Part shown: in pieces, positions 32,867 through 44,640 of the stretch
Layout of the letters: each line of letters begins with the position of its first letter
Position numbering within the stretch: the first letter of the stretch is position 1
Assembly (NCBI GenBank): GCA_025602915.1
Contig: JAHLJZ010000012.1
Span: forward strand, 186,001-250,000
Reading direction: 5' to 3'
DNA: 64,000 nt
Source of the DNA: Paraphysoderma sedebokerense
Taxonomy: Eukaryota > Blastocladiomycota > Physodermatomycetes > Physodermatales > Physodermataceae
Position numbers and translations under genes: made by a program
Notes under the pieces: generated by a model
What the model was told of the DNA's origin: nothing
The model's input: only the letters and a program-made list of their open reading frames with translations
Databases searched by the model: none

Positions 32867-35112
32867 TTACATTCTATTGCGATTACGGAATGCCATCACT
32901 TCTGGATCATATCGGGCGAACTGCATTATCAATTTCTAAATTAACAAAAACAAAGTGTTAAGACAAGTTATGGGCGGTCACATCGATAAACAATAAAAAC
33001 CTTTCCCATATTTCCTATTCTACTTGTGCTGCCAATCAGTTCAGTGATACTCAAGCCGCCAGCTCTAATCCACCTTAACAACTGATTATCGTTACAAAAT
33101 AGTTTTTGAATTTTATCGATAGCAGACAGCATTGCCATATTGGAGGTGTAACGAGCGGTCGAATATGGGAGGAGACTTATGTATGAACCTAATAAAATAA
33201 TAAAAACTGTTTAGCACTGTTAAGAGAAGGAAGAGATCAGCCATAGGTAGGTACCTATGTCTTGCCCGTTTTGTGCTGCATTGTTCAAGACCTCAACCAA
33301 CGATTTCACGTCTGCGATCCCAAGGTTTAAACCTTGACCTGCCAGAGGATGAATTGTATGTGCCGCATCGCTATATATAGTATAAAAATTAACGCAAAAT
33401 ATTGAAAGTCAAAGCTCATGGCAATACAAACCCGACAAGAGCCACACGCTGAACAACATATCTTGTCGCATGTCGCAATCTTAACGGAAACATTCCAATC
33501 GGGCTCTCTAGACTTTGAACCTTCGGTATCGAACTCACTGCGTCATTATCACCCATGCCGTAAACATCTGACCGCCAGGTAAACTCTTGCTCGAAGTCTA
33601 ACTCGTTCCCCTTGGAAATTTGATTGAAAACGTAATCAAGTTCCACGGATGGATAATGCAATGCAATGTTAATCATATGTGGGATATCGACAGGTGAAAC
33701 TGTCTTCATTTTCTGTGCAAGAGGAGTTGGAAGAGTCCACACAAAGGAAGAGTGGGATGATGAAAGCTGGGGATCAGGAATGCTATGATTAGTAACTGCG
33801 GAATAACGGAAAAACGAAAGTGGATAACGAACTGGTAACAAAGCAAGAGGTCCAGAAGGTAAAAATCTTTGGTAGGCAGTTTCATTAAATCTGTCATGAT
33901 TAAGAGATGATGAATCAAGCTTAAGAACACCGACTACACCCATTTGATTATAGTCCCATCCTACACTCTCTATGGATGCGAATGATCGCACTGGCGAATT
34001 GATTCCATCCGCACCGACCTAAATCGATAACAATGTCATTCAGACAGCTGCAAAAGCTCAATTGGCATACTATACGTACCAGTAATCTAGTTTTCAGTTT
34101 CTTTCCCGATTCTAATTCCACTACCGGCCAATTGTCCTGTACAGATGGTTTAATTGTAGTGGCTTCGTGCGTCGGCTCAACTTGTGGATTATCATAGGCA
34201 ATGCTTTTCACTCTAGAGCCATGACACAATTCTATCATTGTCGAATTTCGACTATTTTTTACTTCTGAAATTCGGCGAAGAATTGCCGAATGAAGAATGT
34301 CGTTCTCGACAATGTAGGCCATCACTTCTTTGCCAATCGACTGAGCATCAAACGTCACGGCATTCGGGGCAGTGGCGGTGGACGACATCGAATCCCAAAC
34401 CTAAAAGCCAGCTGTTAATACTTCGGGCTGAAAGGCAATCGCCACTAAAGTAAACCCACCATCATTCGACGGTACGCCTTGGCTCTTTCCAGATGACTCC
34501 ATGCACCGATATCTAAGGAGACGGCGTTACGAATTTGCCTAGCAACAGCCTTTTTCAGTTGTGCGCATACCTTTGAAAAAGTCAGCCGAAGCAGGAGTTA
34601 GCGAGACCACTCTTTGCTTAAACTCTGCTTCTCTGGTTTCATTTCCTGAGGAACGTTTTTCAGGATCATTCAAGGAAGATGGCAGCGGAGAAGCTTCCAC
34701 TAATGCGATTCGCTTATTCGTAAACATCGTAGAAGAAGCTGTTGAGTGCGGTAAGTTATGCGTTATATTCTTTCTCTGAGTCATTTCCAGCTGATAACAA
34801 CTCACCTAAAGCACAGGCTAAAGCCGATCCAGCAATTCCTCCGCCAATAATGACTGGTTGAAAATATATAGTTAATATAAATGAACCCAAATACCGACAG
34901 ACAGGATCAAATGGATTACCTAGATCATATACATCGTCATTAGAGGTTATGGAGGGTTTTGATATACTGGCAAATGATCTCGATGGACCCGACGAAGGGC
35001 GGGCTAGTTGAAAACCGACTAAACATCGATAGAAGGGCCACGTTCTTTCTCTAGTAGGAATCGCTCTGCATGACCGCTGTGAAACTATTATTAAATGGTT
35101 CAGAGTTTTCAT
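32867..35112 (-). CDS. COQ6: Ubiquinone biosynthesis flavin monooxygenase Coq6
   Basis: Nine exons in phase, 580 residues: 35112-34920, 34853-34806, 34738-34571, 34512-34460, 34400-34080, 34018-33432, 33370-33255, 33188-33001 and 32935-32867. The N-terminus is basic, rich in Arg and Ser, and fits a mitochondrial presequence. FAD-binding motifs are VIIGGGIAGSALACALG (Rossmann GxGxxG), VGADGINSPVR (DG motif) and GDAAHTIHPLAGQGLNLG (GD motif). KRVVSLTPASADFF-type and WDSMSS segments are typical of Coq6. The enzyme performs a ring hydroxylation in coenzyme Q synthesis on the matrix side of the inner membrane. The last exon (69 bp) encodes KLIMQFARYDPEVMAFRNR, longer than the usual end. Confidence 0.93.
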
Positions 35113-35784
35113 GGAGCCGCAATTCCTGAGTAGTCAGGTTAAGTGTGGATTTTCGATATGGACGATTGAAGACTGTGCCAGGGCCAGTGCCACGACCAGC
35201 ACATAAGGACTGATACCGGCCATCCTTTGCAATCGACCAAAAATTTAGATATGCATTCAGGGGCCTATTAAATACGGTTGTTTTACTCAATTCTCTGACC
35301 TCTGGTTTTATTAGTGTGGCGGTTTTGAAGCAATTTGCCATAAAACTGTCCTTATTTCGTCCCGCTGTCTGATAGTCCTTGAACAGACAACTCCTAAATA
35401 TCAGATATTATTGACCGTGGATGACATTTTGCATAATGTGCTACCGTCTGCAAGTACTGCGCTCCAGTTGTGAATTCATCGTCAGTTTGATTATGTTAAC
35501 AAAAAAATTAGTGTTCGATTGTTCTCACGTGCAGCCATCGAAAATAGTTTGCGATTTTCATCCAGAACTTGGGTTTTGAGAAGTGACTCATTCCATTGGA
35601 GCATAACAGTATCAACGACAACAACGGAAGAGTGCGAAATATCTTAGAAGAGATACATTTTCAAATTCTCTTTGTACGCTGTTTGTGACCGACACCGTAT
35701 TTGTCGGCCTCATCCCTCCGATCGCTTAGTTATCTCGTCCTCAAAATCGTTTACCAAGTTCGACGAGACAGGAGAACAGAAGAA
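35113..35784. other. Divergent region between COQ6 and PABA synthase
   Basis: 670 bp. A minus-strand frame of 96 codons (35051-35341) overlaps the COQ6 start and contains the hexamer TVFNRP twice. It is not conserved as far as I know and could be an upstream leader reading frame. No other structure is seen. Confidence 0.35.
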
Positions 35785-38700
35785 ATGGTCAATGCTGTAA
35801 ATGATAAATGTGATATCGCTGCTGGAATACCGCAGGATTTTATGTCTTATATCAAAATTTTGATCGTCGATAATTACGACTCTTATACATTCAATCTATA
35901 CCAGTTATGCTGTTTTAAAGATGCCAAGTACTTGCCAGTTGTCATTCGTAACGACCAATTTGGATGGTGAATATTCCTCTAAATTGTATCCTGGATTAAT
36001 AATCTGTCTATTAACGTCGATGTATTGTTCAGGGATGAATTTAAGCAAAATATTATGCCGTATTTCGATTGCATAATTATTTCCCCAGGCCCTGGTCGGC
36101 CGGAGCGAAAATCGGTTGGTATAAGGCAACTTAGTCATGAAAGAATCGTCACAAGAGATTAATTTTGCCCTTCTATTAAGGATTTCGGCATTTGTGAGTA
36201 CATTCTTCGTCATGCGACTTGTCCAGTTTTTGGTATTTGCTTGGGACATCAAGGCTTAGCTCATGTTTATGGCGGGAAGGTTACATATGCGGCAGAAGTG
36301 ATGCATGGCCGTCTGAGTAAAGTTCACCATACCGGGGTGACAATATTTAAAGAAATTCCTGTACCCTTTCATGCTGTACGCTATCATTCATTAATAGTGG
36401 ACGAAAATGGTAGATTTTCACCCTCCTGACTCCGCTACTCGTTTCGAACCGGATAGCTGACATTTAAAAATTGCAGAACTTCCTGGATGTTTGCAGCCAA
36501 TTGCGTGGACTTATGAAGAAGACGGTAGCCGGCGAACGATCATGGGATTGCAACATCGGGAAAAGCCTCTCTATGGTGTCCAATTTCATCCTGAGGCATT
36601 TACTCTTTCCTTCATTCCTGTACCTGGATTGTTTGGTGATAACCCTGTTTTTTCACTTTCATTAGTCCATCTGTACTGAATATGGATTTCGCCTGATGAG
36701 TAATTTCAGGGCGCTTGTGGCAGAACATATCACAGAGGTAGTCTTCTAGAGCAACTTAAAGTGACTTATAGTACCGCCGACTAATCAAATGGAACATTTG
36801 ATAGAATGATATTTCCGTAAGCGACGTACTTCCTGACTTCTTCCGCGCAATATCTGTACTTCCATCCGATCATGCCCATTTTTCCCCAATGACTGCACGA
36901 AGCCCTCGCTTTAAATTAACAATCAAAAAATTAGACAATATATTCGTGGATTCGGAAGTTGTATTTAAGCATTTGTATGATCAGGGCCAAATCTCGATGT
37001 GGCTAGATAGCGCCAAAGTCCAAAAAGAAGTGAGGTATTCATACATGGGAGATTGGAATGGCCCCAATAGGTACGGCGTGATATCATTGCTCAATCTGAT
37101 AGACGTCGTAGTAAACACCTTAACAAAACGTTGCGTATTAGTTTTTTGCTCCGATACAACATTGCCTCGAAATGCATAACAGTTTCCACGTCAAGGTCCT
37201 GCCAGTTATCGAAAATCATATCGTTCCTTCCATCCGGATACGAATGTTGCACTTCTTCGGCAACAGAAATGAGTATTCAAATACCGCATTCAGAAAGTGT
37301 TTTTGATTATCTTCATGAATTTATCCTTTCTGTTAAATTCGACGAAGAACACGTTGAGATGATTGGTATGGGAGGAGACTGCAGCAATGTACCCTTTGAT
37401 TTTATTGGCGGTCTTGCGGGGTATGTCGGTTATGAGATGAAAGAGGAATGTTTAGTCGGCTATTCTGCGTCTCGCTGGCGCGATGAAGAAAGCATGCAGC
37501 AGCATGACGAAAATGTCAAGATATCAATGGATGGGCCTGGCCAAACCCCAAACGCCGATGATTTATCAAGCAATATCAACGGCGGAGCGCAATGGACGAG
37601 AAATTCCTTCCCAGACTTATCTTTCCTCTTTATGGATAGGGTGGTCGTCTTTGATCACGTAGACTCTCAGATATATTTATGTGCTTTGCACGAAAACGAT
37701 AATGAACATCACGACTCGCTGAAATGGATGGGTTATATTGAACAGCAGATAGAGAGTTTACGGGCTAATTTCAATCAGTGTTCCCCCAGTCTCGTTCGGA
37801 TGCCAACAAAGTCTGGAATTGATCGGTCGTACGAAAAACATTTTCTCAAAGCTCATACTCAAATTCAATATATCTCTAATATTGAACAAGCCCAGCAATA
37901 CATTCATGAAGGTGAAACCTACGAAGTTTGTCTTACATCTCAATTCTATTATCCCCTTTCCTCTTTGGCCCCCTCCGAGCGCATGTCCCCGTTCGAATTT
38001 TACTCACACTTGCGACAATCCAATCCTGCTCCTTACGCTAGTTACTTTCGCATGGGCAATCATCAGTTCATTGCCGGCTCTAGCCCCGAACGGTTTTTGA
38101 AGGTGGATAAAAATGGTTTCAGCAGTTTGAAACCTATTAAGGGAACTGTCGAAAGATGTAAAGATAACATCGACGAAGATGAAAGGAGAAAGCAGTGGTT
38201 GAAAGGAAATGTTAAAGATCGAGCAGAGAATTTAATGGTTTGTTAACTTGGATTCCGATTCCGACAATCGAGAATAATTATATTGACGTTTTTGATACAG
38301 ATCGTGGACCTTATTCGTAATGACTTAAATTACATATCTCAACCCCGAACTGTTCAAGTTCCGAACCTAATGCATGTCGAAACCTATGAGACAGTTCATC
38401 AACGTATGGTTATTTCACTTTGCTTGAAAAAGTTACCATTTTCACATTCATGATACTTATTCCTCTATTTTGCAATCAGTTGTTACCACAATTACCGGTA
38501 AACTGCATGAGCATCTCACTGCTCTTGACGCTCTTCGGCATACATTTCCCCCAGGTAGCATGACTGGTTCTCCGAAACTGCGAACTGTCCAAATTCTTGA
38601 TTCCCTTGAAAAAGGAATACCACGGGGAGTATATAGTGGCTGTATGGGGTATTTGAGTTTGAATGGTGCCGCGCATTTTAATGTGGTGATCAGAAGTGTT

Positions 38701-38850
38701 GTCGGAGATGGAAACGGACTGAAAGTTGGTGCAGGTGGGGCAATTGTCAGCTTGAGTGATAAGAATGAAGAATATGAAGAAGTTATCGTGAAGTTAGGAA
38801 GCGTTGCGAGAAGTGTTGTAGAGTGTTATGGGGTTCGCAATGAAGGCTGA
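35785..38850 (+). CDS. ABZ1: Bifunctional aminodeoxychorismate (PABA) synthase
   Basis: Nine exons in phase, 821 residues: 35785-35966, 36033-36114, 36181-36409, 36477-36595, 36666-36737, 36805-37070, 37196-38237, 38301-38403 and 38480-38850. The N-terminal glutamine amidotransferase has ILIVDNYDSYTFNLYQ, the nucleophile in FGICLGHQG, and His/Glu in VQFHPE. The C-terminal chorismate-using half has FIAGSSPERFL, SLKPIKGTVER, IVDLIRNDLNYIS and FPPGSMTGSPK. The Lys in PIKGT points to ADC synthase rather than anthranilate synthase, where Ala is usual. The enzyme makes 4-amino-4-deoxychorismate for folate. The intron after FHPE needs a GC donor (GAG|GCATTT) to give the conserved HPE-S-x-x-TEYG. The junction at 37070/37196 is less certain. 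Confidence 0.92.
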
Positions 38851-39068
38851 AATTTTGTCTTAGTTACTAAACTAGATTGCACTCTAATGTTTAATATCAG
38901 ATTACAACTTGCTGGTAATAAATTATAACTCCTATTCATCTTGTTCCATTTGGTGTATTCGGAAGCGAATCCGGAGGCAGATCGTGTCATTCAGCCACCA
39001 GTCATTTTACAAGGCAGTTCTGTCGAACATCATTTATCAACCATCTGCATCCGCAATCAATCGTAGCA

Positions 39069-40360
39069 ATGATTCCTAAACTCTTTTCAAGTATTCATAC
39101 AGTTAATCGTCGAATGATTTCGTCGCTCAGCTTCTGCCGATTTGCAAATCGTCCAACTCAGCTCCGTTGTGTCTCGACATTAAACCAACCGCGGCCACCT
39201 ATTCAGCATCGAAAGAAAAATACATTCTCATATTTATATATTTTCCCATTCGCTACAGTATGTCTGGGTACTTGGCAACTTTATAGACTTCAGTGGAAAC
39301 TAGATTTGATCGAAAAGTTTAAAGAAAGGGCACATGGCGAGGGAATCAAGTTTAATGATTTGAAAAAAAGATTAACCTTACATGATGATGGCCAGATAAG
39401 GTAAGTCTTCGGTCATTCGACGCTATATTCTATGTTATTGATGATTGATGATTTTCTCCCATATCGTTTCAATTATTACCTTCGCTATGAATCAACTAGT
39501 ACGCCAAAGGTATCAGAAAACGAGTGTACGAAGACGAAACTGACCGGTCGATATCTTTACGATTTTGAAGTTATGATACAACCTAGAACAAGAGATGGAC
39601 AGGTAAACGTCTTTTCTTGCTTCCCCTTTTTTTGAGATTGCAACAACTTCAAATTCCCTGAAAATACGCAACTCACCCAAACTTTTGAAGGTCGGGTCAT
39701 TTGTCGTCACACCATTTTTGACACAGGATGGGTAACGATCCCTTTCAATTAACCCTTCATCAAGTTTGAGTAGCTTCTTATTTGTAATTGTCATTATACA
39801 GGAACCTAGTGTTGGTGAATAGAGGATGGGTTCCGAAAAATTGGGATCATCAAGAAGATAGATCAGACCGGATTGTCGAAATAGAGGCCGTGCTTCGATC
39901 AAACGAAACTGTATGGCCGTCTTCATTAAACATGTTCTTAACTTTTAAAGTTGACGTTCAATCTTTTTCTTTATCGTAATACAGAAATCAATGTTTACCC
40001 CGCCTAACAATCCGGCTCGAAATCAATGGTACTGGATCGACAATGATGAGATATGGAGAGAAGTTTCAGATAAGAGTACTGTTCCTCATCGATATTCTAT
40101 CGTTCCTGTTGCTTTCGATTTGATATTGAGTAAAGGCATAAAAGTTCTGATTATCTTATTTCATACGCTTTAATGCTGACTTTGCATCCAATTTTTATGC
40201 AGAATCTTCCCATCCGACGGCATATCCCATTCCAAAAGACTTGACTATACCCTTGAAAAATGATCATTTACAGTATGCTATTACATGGTATTCACTATCT
40301 GTGGCGACACTATTGATGATTATGTTTCGACGCCGATACACCGGTCGTTTGTACACTTGA
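39069..40360 (+). CDS. SHY1: SURF1/Shy1 cytochrome c oxidase assembly factor
   Basis: Exons 39069-39400, 39500-39602, 39691-39731, 39802-39910, 39985-40129 and 40203-40360 give 295 residues. An Arg/Ser-rich mitochondrial presequence precedes the first helix (FPFATVCLGTWQLYRLQWK), whose G-TWQ-x-x-R motif is diagnostic. The intermembrane-space part has GRYLYDFEVMIQPR, SFVVTPFLTQDG, LVLVNRGWVPK and FTPPNNPARNQWYWID. The second helix closes the protein (YAITWYSLSVATLLM). Shy1 supports maturation of Cox1 in complex IV. The second exon's start is set by phase (acceptor CAACTAG at 39499); a stronger-looking frame further upstream has no acceptor. Confidence 0.92.
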
Positions 40361-40541
40361 TGACTTAGTTGTAAAGTGGTGATGATGGCAATATAACAAG
40401 TAGTTTTTGCATGCACATTTAATTAACAATGATCATTTACATTTGCGTGAGTTTCGCCGTGTTATTAGTACAGAAATATTTAAGCCATCACTTATAGATA
40501 AATTTCCGAGAACCCCGACGACAACGCTTCCCTGACATCGT

Positions 40542-41968
40542 TCATTTTTGTGAATTAAATCTAACCACTGCTTTGTTTCCTTCGCTGACCCCATGCTTTG
40601 CCAATTCTCCGGGTAATAGCATCCGTGTAGCATATTGAACATCTCGCGCGCTTATGGTTTTATGATGAGTTGATGAGACCAAATTTTTGGATTCAACCGC
40701 GAACCGCTCGAATAGATCCGATATAAAGGAATTCATAACTTGCATGCCTATAAAAACGCAGGAAAGTTAGATACAACAGGAAAGACACCTTCAACGATGA
40801 CAGGATCTAGAGTACCTTTATTCGAAATTCCTAGATCAGGATGGATCTGAGAAATTCGTTACTGTCAGTCTCTACGAAAAACTTAAAATTCTAGGTCGAG
40901 AGAATGAAGAGCCCATACCTCTTTCAAGACTCGATAAACGTATCTTCCCCAGCTAACATACGTTCGTTTACCTCGCTTTCTCCCCCGTTTCATACTTGTT
41001 TTCTTAACCGTCTTTTTGGTGGTTTGAGTGACCCCTTCTGCCGCCTTGCCTTGAGCGTACACGGATTCTTTCCCCTTTGACCGCCTCTTTGTGGGAGTCC
41101 TTGCAGGAGTAGGATAGGTTTCTGACGGACCGGTTGTCGGCTGAGGAGTCTTCTGTCGGCCTTGATTCCTCTCCATTTCAGGTTCATCTTGTTGCTGAGA
41201 TTGAGGTTGATCTGCTTCTTCGATTATGGGAGATTCGCCGGAAAATTCCACTGGACCTTCGTCCTCGAAGTGCTCAGGGGGGATTTCTGGTGGTTCCACA
41301 ACTTGAGGTTCTTCCACTTCTTCCATTGATTGTTCCATCGGTGGTCGAGATTCGAATTGAGCAGGATGTGACACCGGAACGTCAGGAGGTTCCGAAATTT
41401 GCGGTGCTTCAACTTCTGCCATATCTTGTTCCTTTGACGTGCGAGATTCGGGCTGTCCTTGCGCTGAGGTTGGGACTTCTGGGGGTTCTACTACTTGAGG
41501 ACCCTCAACTTCTTCCATCGGCTGTTCTACAGGTGGCTGTTTTCCCGGATTAAGCTCTGCTGTTTGCTCACCTTCGGAGGATGGGGGTGCCGATGGTGCC
41601 GATCTGTCTTCTCTGCCAGGTTCAGAGCTGACGGCGGCGTCCGAAGGTCCTGAAATCTCAACCGAGCGCGATCTAGATCTTTCTCTACGCATTCCCTGAA
41701 TTTCCACCATTACGTCTTCATCATCTCGAGCGTCTTCGAATGGAACGTCATCAAAATCTGCCGAGGTTGCAGCAGCAGCTACCAGTTCGTCTACGAGTGC
41801 GGAATCGTCGCCTTGTGAAGAGGTCAAAGCAGGAGTCTCGGCAATATGCTGCTGAATCCGGGTTTCCTCAACTGTAATAGTTTTGGTAATCTTTTTGATG
41901 GCGCGTCCTGAACCATCTTCTGTGACGGCCACCTTCTTTGAACGTTTAGTTGTGTATGCTCGTGGCAT
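40542..41968 (-). CDS. Histone H2B variant with an exceptionally long N-terminal tail
   Basis: Exons 41968-40919, 40846-40816 and 40747-40542 are in phase and give 428 residues. The last 95 residues are an H2B fold: RTYVSWGRYVYRVLKE, IHPDLGISNKG, MNSFISDLFERFAVES, TISARDVQYATRMLLPGE and LAKHGVSEGNKAV. The C-terminus is VVRFNSQK, where canonical H2B has VTK-Y/F-(T/S)S. The Lys that Bre1/Rad6 ubiquitinates (K123 yeast, K120 human) is therefore Arg here. The first 330 residues replace the usual 30-35-residue tail. They are acidic, Pro/Glu-rich, with an RSRSRS patch and three diverged 30-35-residue repeats (residues 145-235, core EEVE-x-PQVVEPPE-(V/I)P), then a basic KKTVKKTSMKRGRKRGKRT stretch just before the fold. 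It is a variant, not the bulk H2B. Confidence 0.88.
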
Positions 41969-42533
41969 CTGCTTAAGGTTTTATCAAGGGAATTTAAGTG
42001 GGACGCAATCAATTGTTGTTCACTGAGAGAGGAACTATGAAATGGAATGAGAAGAGATCTTGTGTTATCTTAGTTGCCTGTGTCAAATTCGGTAATATAA
42101 GTAGGAAATGATATCTGTATGACGTCATTACGCGAGTCAACCAGATGAATCCTTTGTGGTCTCATATTGGATTTGAGCAGCTCCAAAGGCTCGTCGCGTA
42201 GGCAATGATAGTATTGTCATTGCATTGGTTGCGAAGATATAATACTGGAGAAAGGAGATGCATGATGTACAGTGTACATAATGTTGTGCTCACCAGTGCA
42301 CAATCCTGTCGAAATGTGTCCACCATACGGAACAATGCCAGCAGTTGAGTTTGGGCCGCTGTGTGGGCTCAGCCTCGTTCGCGATAATGGAGAGGGAACA
42401 ATTCGTCTCGTGTCCGCGGATGTGTTGCAGTGGGTAATGGTATCACTTATCGTCACTCTCAACAAGAGAACCGCCATCACACACACAACAGATACACATA
42501 TCATTTCCGCACCATTGAATAAACCTGAATACG
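41969..42533. other. Divergent promoter region, H2B variant and unknown gene
   Basis: 565 bp. Overlapping frames on both strands (42217-42636) translate into low-quality sequence and are rejected as genes. No clear TATA or histone-type promoter repeat was found. Confidence 0.4.
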
Positions 42534-43928
42534 ATGTTGACAGTTCAACCCTCCTCCCCCTCTCGCAGCTCCATGACAGGCCCTCCGCCATCGGTGCCAG
42601 ATAGCACCTATGACCTCTTTCGGTTCTTATCATCAATTCAATCGCATCTCCGTCCTAATTCCCTCCCTCACTTTATTGATTTGCTGAAATTGCATCTGAC
42701 TACTCAAGATGACAGTCTCGTCAGCTTCGAAGATCTTTGCTCCCTTGCCAACGATCAAGACGGGCGTGATATTTTGAAAGCTTGGCTCGGTCATCTGGAA
42801 GAATTAGCCGCTCAAGACATGCTCGAAGGAAAAATTATTGAGCCTGACATGGGATCTCAAGAATTGCTTCAAGAAGAAATGGAATTGGAAATGCAGGAAG
42901 ACGAGGAAAGTTCCAGCGAACGCTATTTCTCCTCAGTATGCTACGCCAACGAGTTCACTCCGCTTTGGAACGATGAGCCCGAAGATACTTTAATGGATCA
43001 AAAATTGCAAAACCTCAACATCGCTGATGGGTCGGAAGAAAATGCCCCTACCCTTCCTATTCATCAATACCTCGAATCAGACGGTCACGTCGTCGGTACA
43101 AGCAGGTCGGGTTTTGGAGAAGAGACCTCGACTGGATCTCGTCGTCGCGGTTCTTCCTCTTCTATTATTATTCTTGCTCACTTGTCAAAATTATCCTCCC
43201 ATTTGGAAAGAGTTCACGAATATTTGTATAGTATCTTTGAGCTCGATGACGCAGACTATTGGTTCAAGAGATACCTCAGTGCTTTGAGATTGGATGACGA
43301 AAACGCAACGCACGAAGATGTACTTAGCGATTTAGATAGTGTAATTGCGGAGGTTGAATTATCTGTGGGAAAATGGTTGAAATGCTTCTTGATCGAAGAG
43401 GAAGTCGCTGCAATGCTGGGTACTGTCTTGTCTTAACTCATTTGCTGATTGTGGTGACTAAAGTTGATTTTACCTAATTCTGACATGTCAGGTAACGAAG
43501 CAGACGAACTTCATGCTGCCCTCTTCCACTGCTTTCCAGTTGCTACTACAGATCAGGATGACAAAGACGGTCCTTCTGAAAGTTACCTCTCCTTCCTTGC
43601 AGGTCTCCGTGAGACGTTAAGTAAGAATATTTCTACGCAAGAGGTCATTGGAAGTGCATTGTCACTTTTAGAAGAGAGAGTAGAGATTGAAACAAAGGAG
43701 ATCGAAAACGTCTTGAGATCTTGTTTGTGCGGGAGCGGTTATGAAGTCTTCGGTGATAGCCACGATAGCGGTGAAGCCGAAAGAGGAGGAATCTTTCATG
43801 GTGAGTTATCAATTATGGCGACCGCCTTATCGCGATACTTTCCACTAACATATTTTGACATAGTTCTTCATGCTCCGATTCCTTCCATCATTGAATCTGT
43901 CCCCGCCCAACTTACTCGGCCGATGTAG
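42534..43928 (+). CDS. Acidic protein of unknown function, 419 residues
   Basis: Exons 42534-43419, 43492-43800 and 43864-43928 join in phase (both introns phase 1). The protein is acidic. It starts with a Ser/Pro leader, then YDLFRFLSSIQSHLRPN and a helical domain ending ILKAWLGHLEEL. A Glu/Met-rich coiled segment (LLQEEMELEMQEDEESS) and a Ser/Arg linker follow, and then a second helical region (SSHLERVHEYLYSIFEL) with many Glu, Asp and Leu. It ends with a short APIPSIIESVPAQL peptide. I do not recognise the family. It looks like a soluble adaptor or scaffold. Confidence 0.75.
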
Positions 43929-44640
43929 GAAAATACTGTAACTATTCACCAACGGTCTTCGAGTCACGACTGCTCAACGACGTCGCGAGCGAGTAAATTG
44001 CCGCCATGTATAGTTTTCCCTTCACATTTTTTTCCGTTCAAATTGATTGTTCAGGGTACGAAATTACTTGAAAAAAGTCTATACATATGAAAAAGCAAAC
44101 ACGTTTGATTTGTCACTTCTTATCGTTGGACCGAGTAATCGTTTTCAGTTTGCAGCCATCGTAAAAAGAAACTTTGAAAATACTTTATTGTCATATAATC
44201 CCTCTTTGGTGTAATATTTTGTAGATATGTTAACATAAAAGCGTAAAAAAATAGTTTCGCGATTGCAAAAAGGCCTTGTAACGCGTTCCCTTGCTCTCTT
44301 ATTCACGAATTATGATATCAGAATTAATCTTGCTTTCGATGGTTCCCAGTCCCACTGATAGTACAGCTCCTACACTCTTCAGTTTTGGCTCTGGCAGTAT
44401 CAAATCAGCCTTTTCTCATATTTATGGACATCTTTTGATTGTACCTGGAAACCGAATTGATTGATACAGATGAAAGGAACGGAGACTCAATTTGGCCACA
44501 CATCAACACTAACAGGGTTTACAGAATGAACTCACAGGTGCCAGGTAAGTAAAGGCTCTCTCTGGCTCTTCGACAAGTACTAATATATATATGTAAAAAC
44601 TAGCGGTCGCAGCATTTCATCTCCGTCCCTTCATTAATCG
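43929..44640. other. Intergenic upstream of the U-box/VWA/Hint gene
   Basis: 710 bp, AT-rich, no coding signal. A TATATATAT run lies near 44583, about 55 bp before the ATG, and could serve as a TATA element. Confidence 0.45.

Noticed and set aside
35051-35341. Separate minus-strand gene overlapping the COQ6 start.
   Set aside because: It overlaps the COQ6 presequence in another frame and has no stop-independent evidence; at most a leader ORF.
39432-39500. Upstream extension of SHY1 exon 2 (frame reading FNYYLRYE).
   Set aside because: No acceptor exists at its start; the in-phase acceptor is at 39498-39499.
42217-42636. Overlapping open frames on both strands upstream of the gene at 42534.
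   Set aside because: They mirror each other, lack motifs and splice signals, and lie in a divergent promoter.
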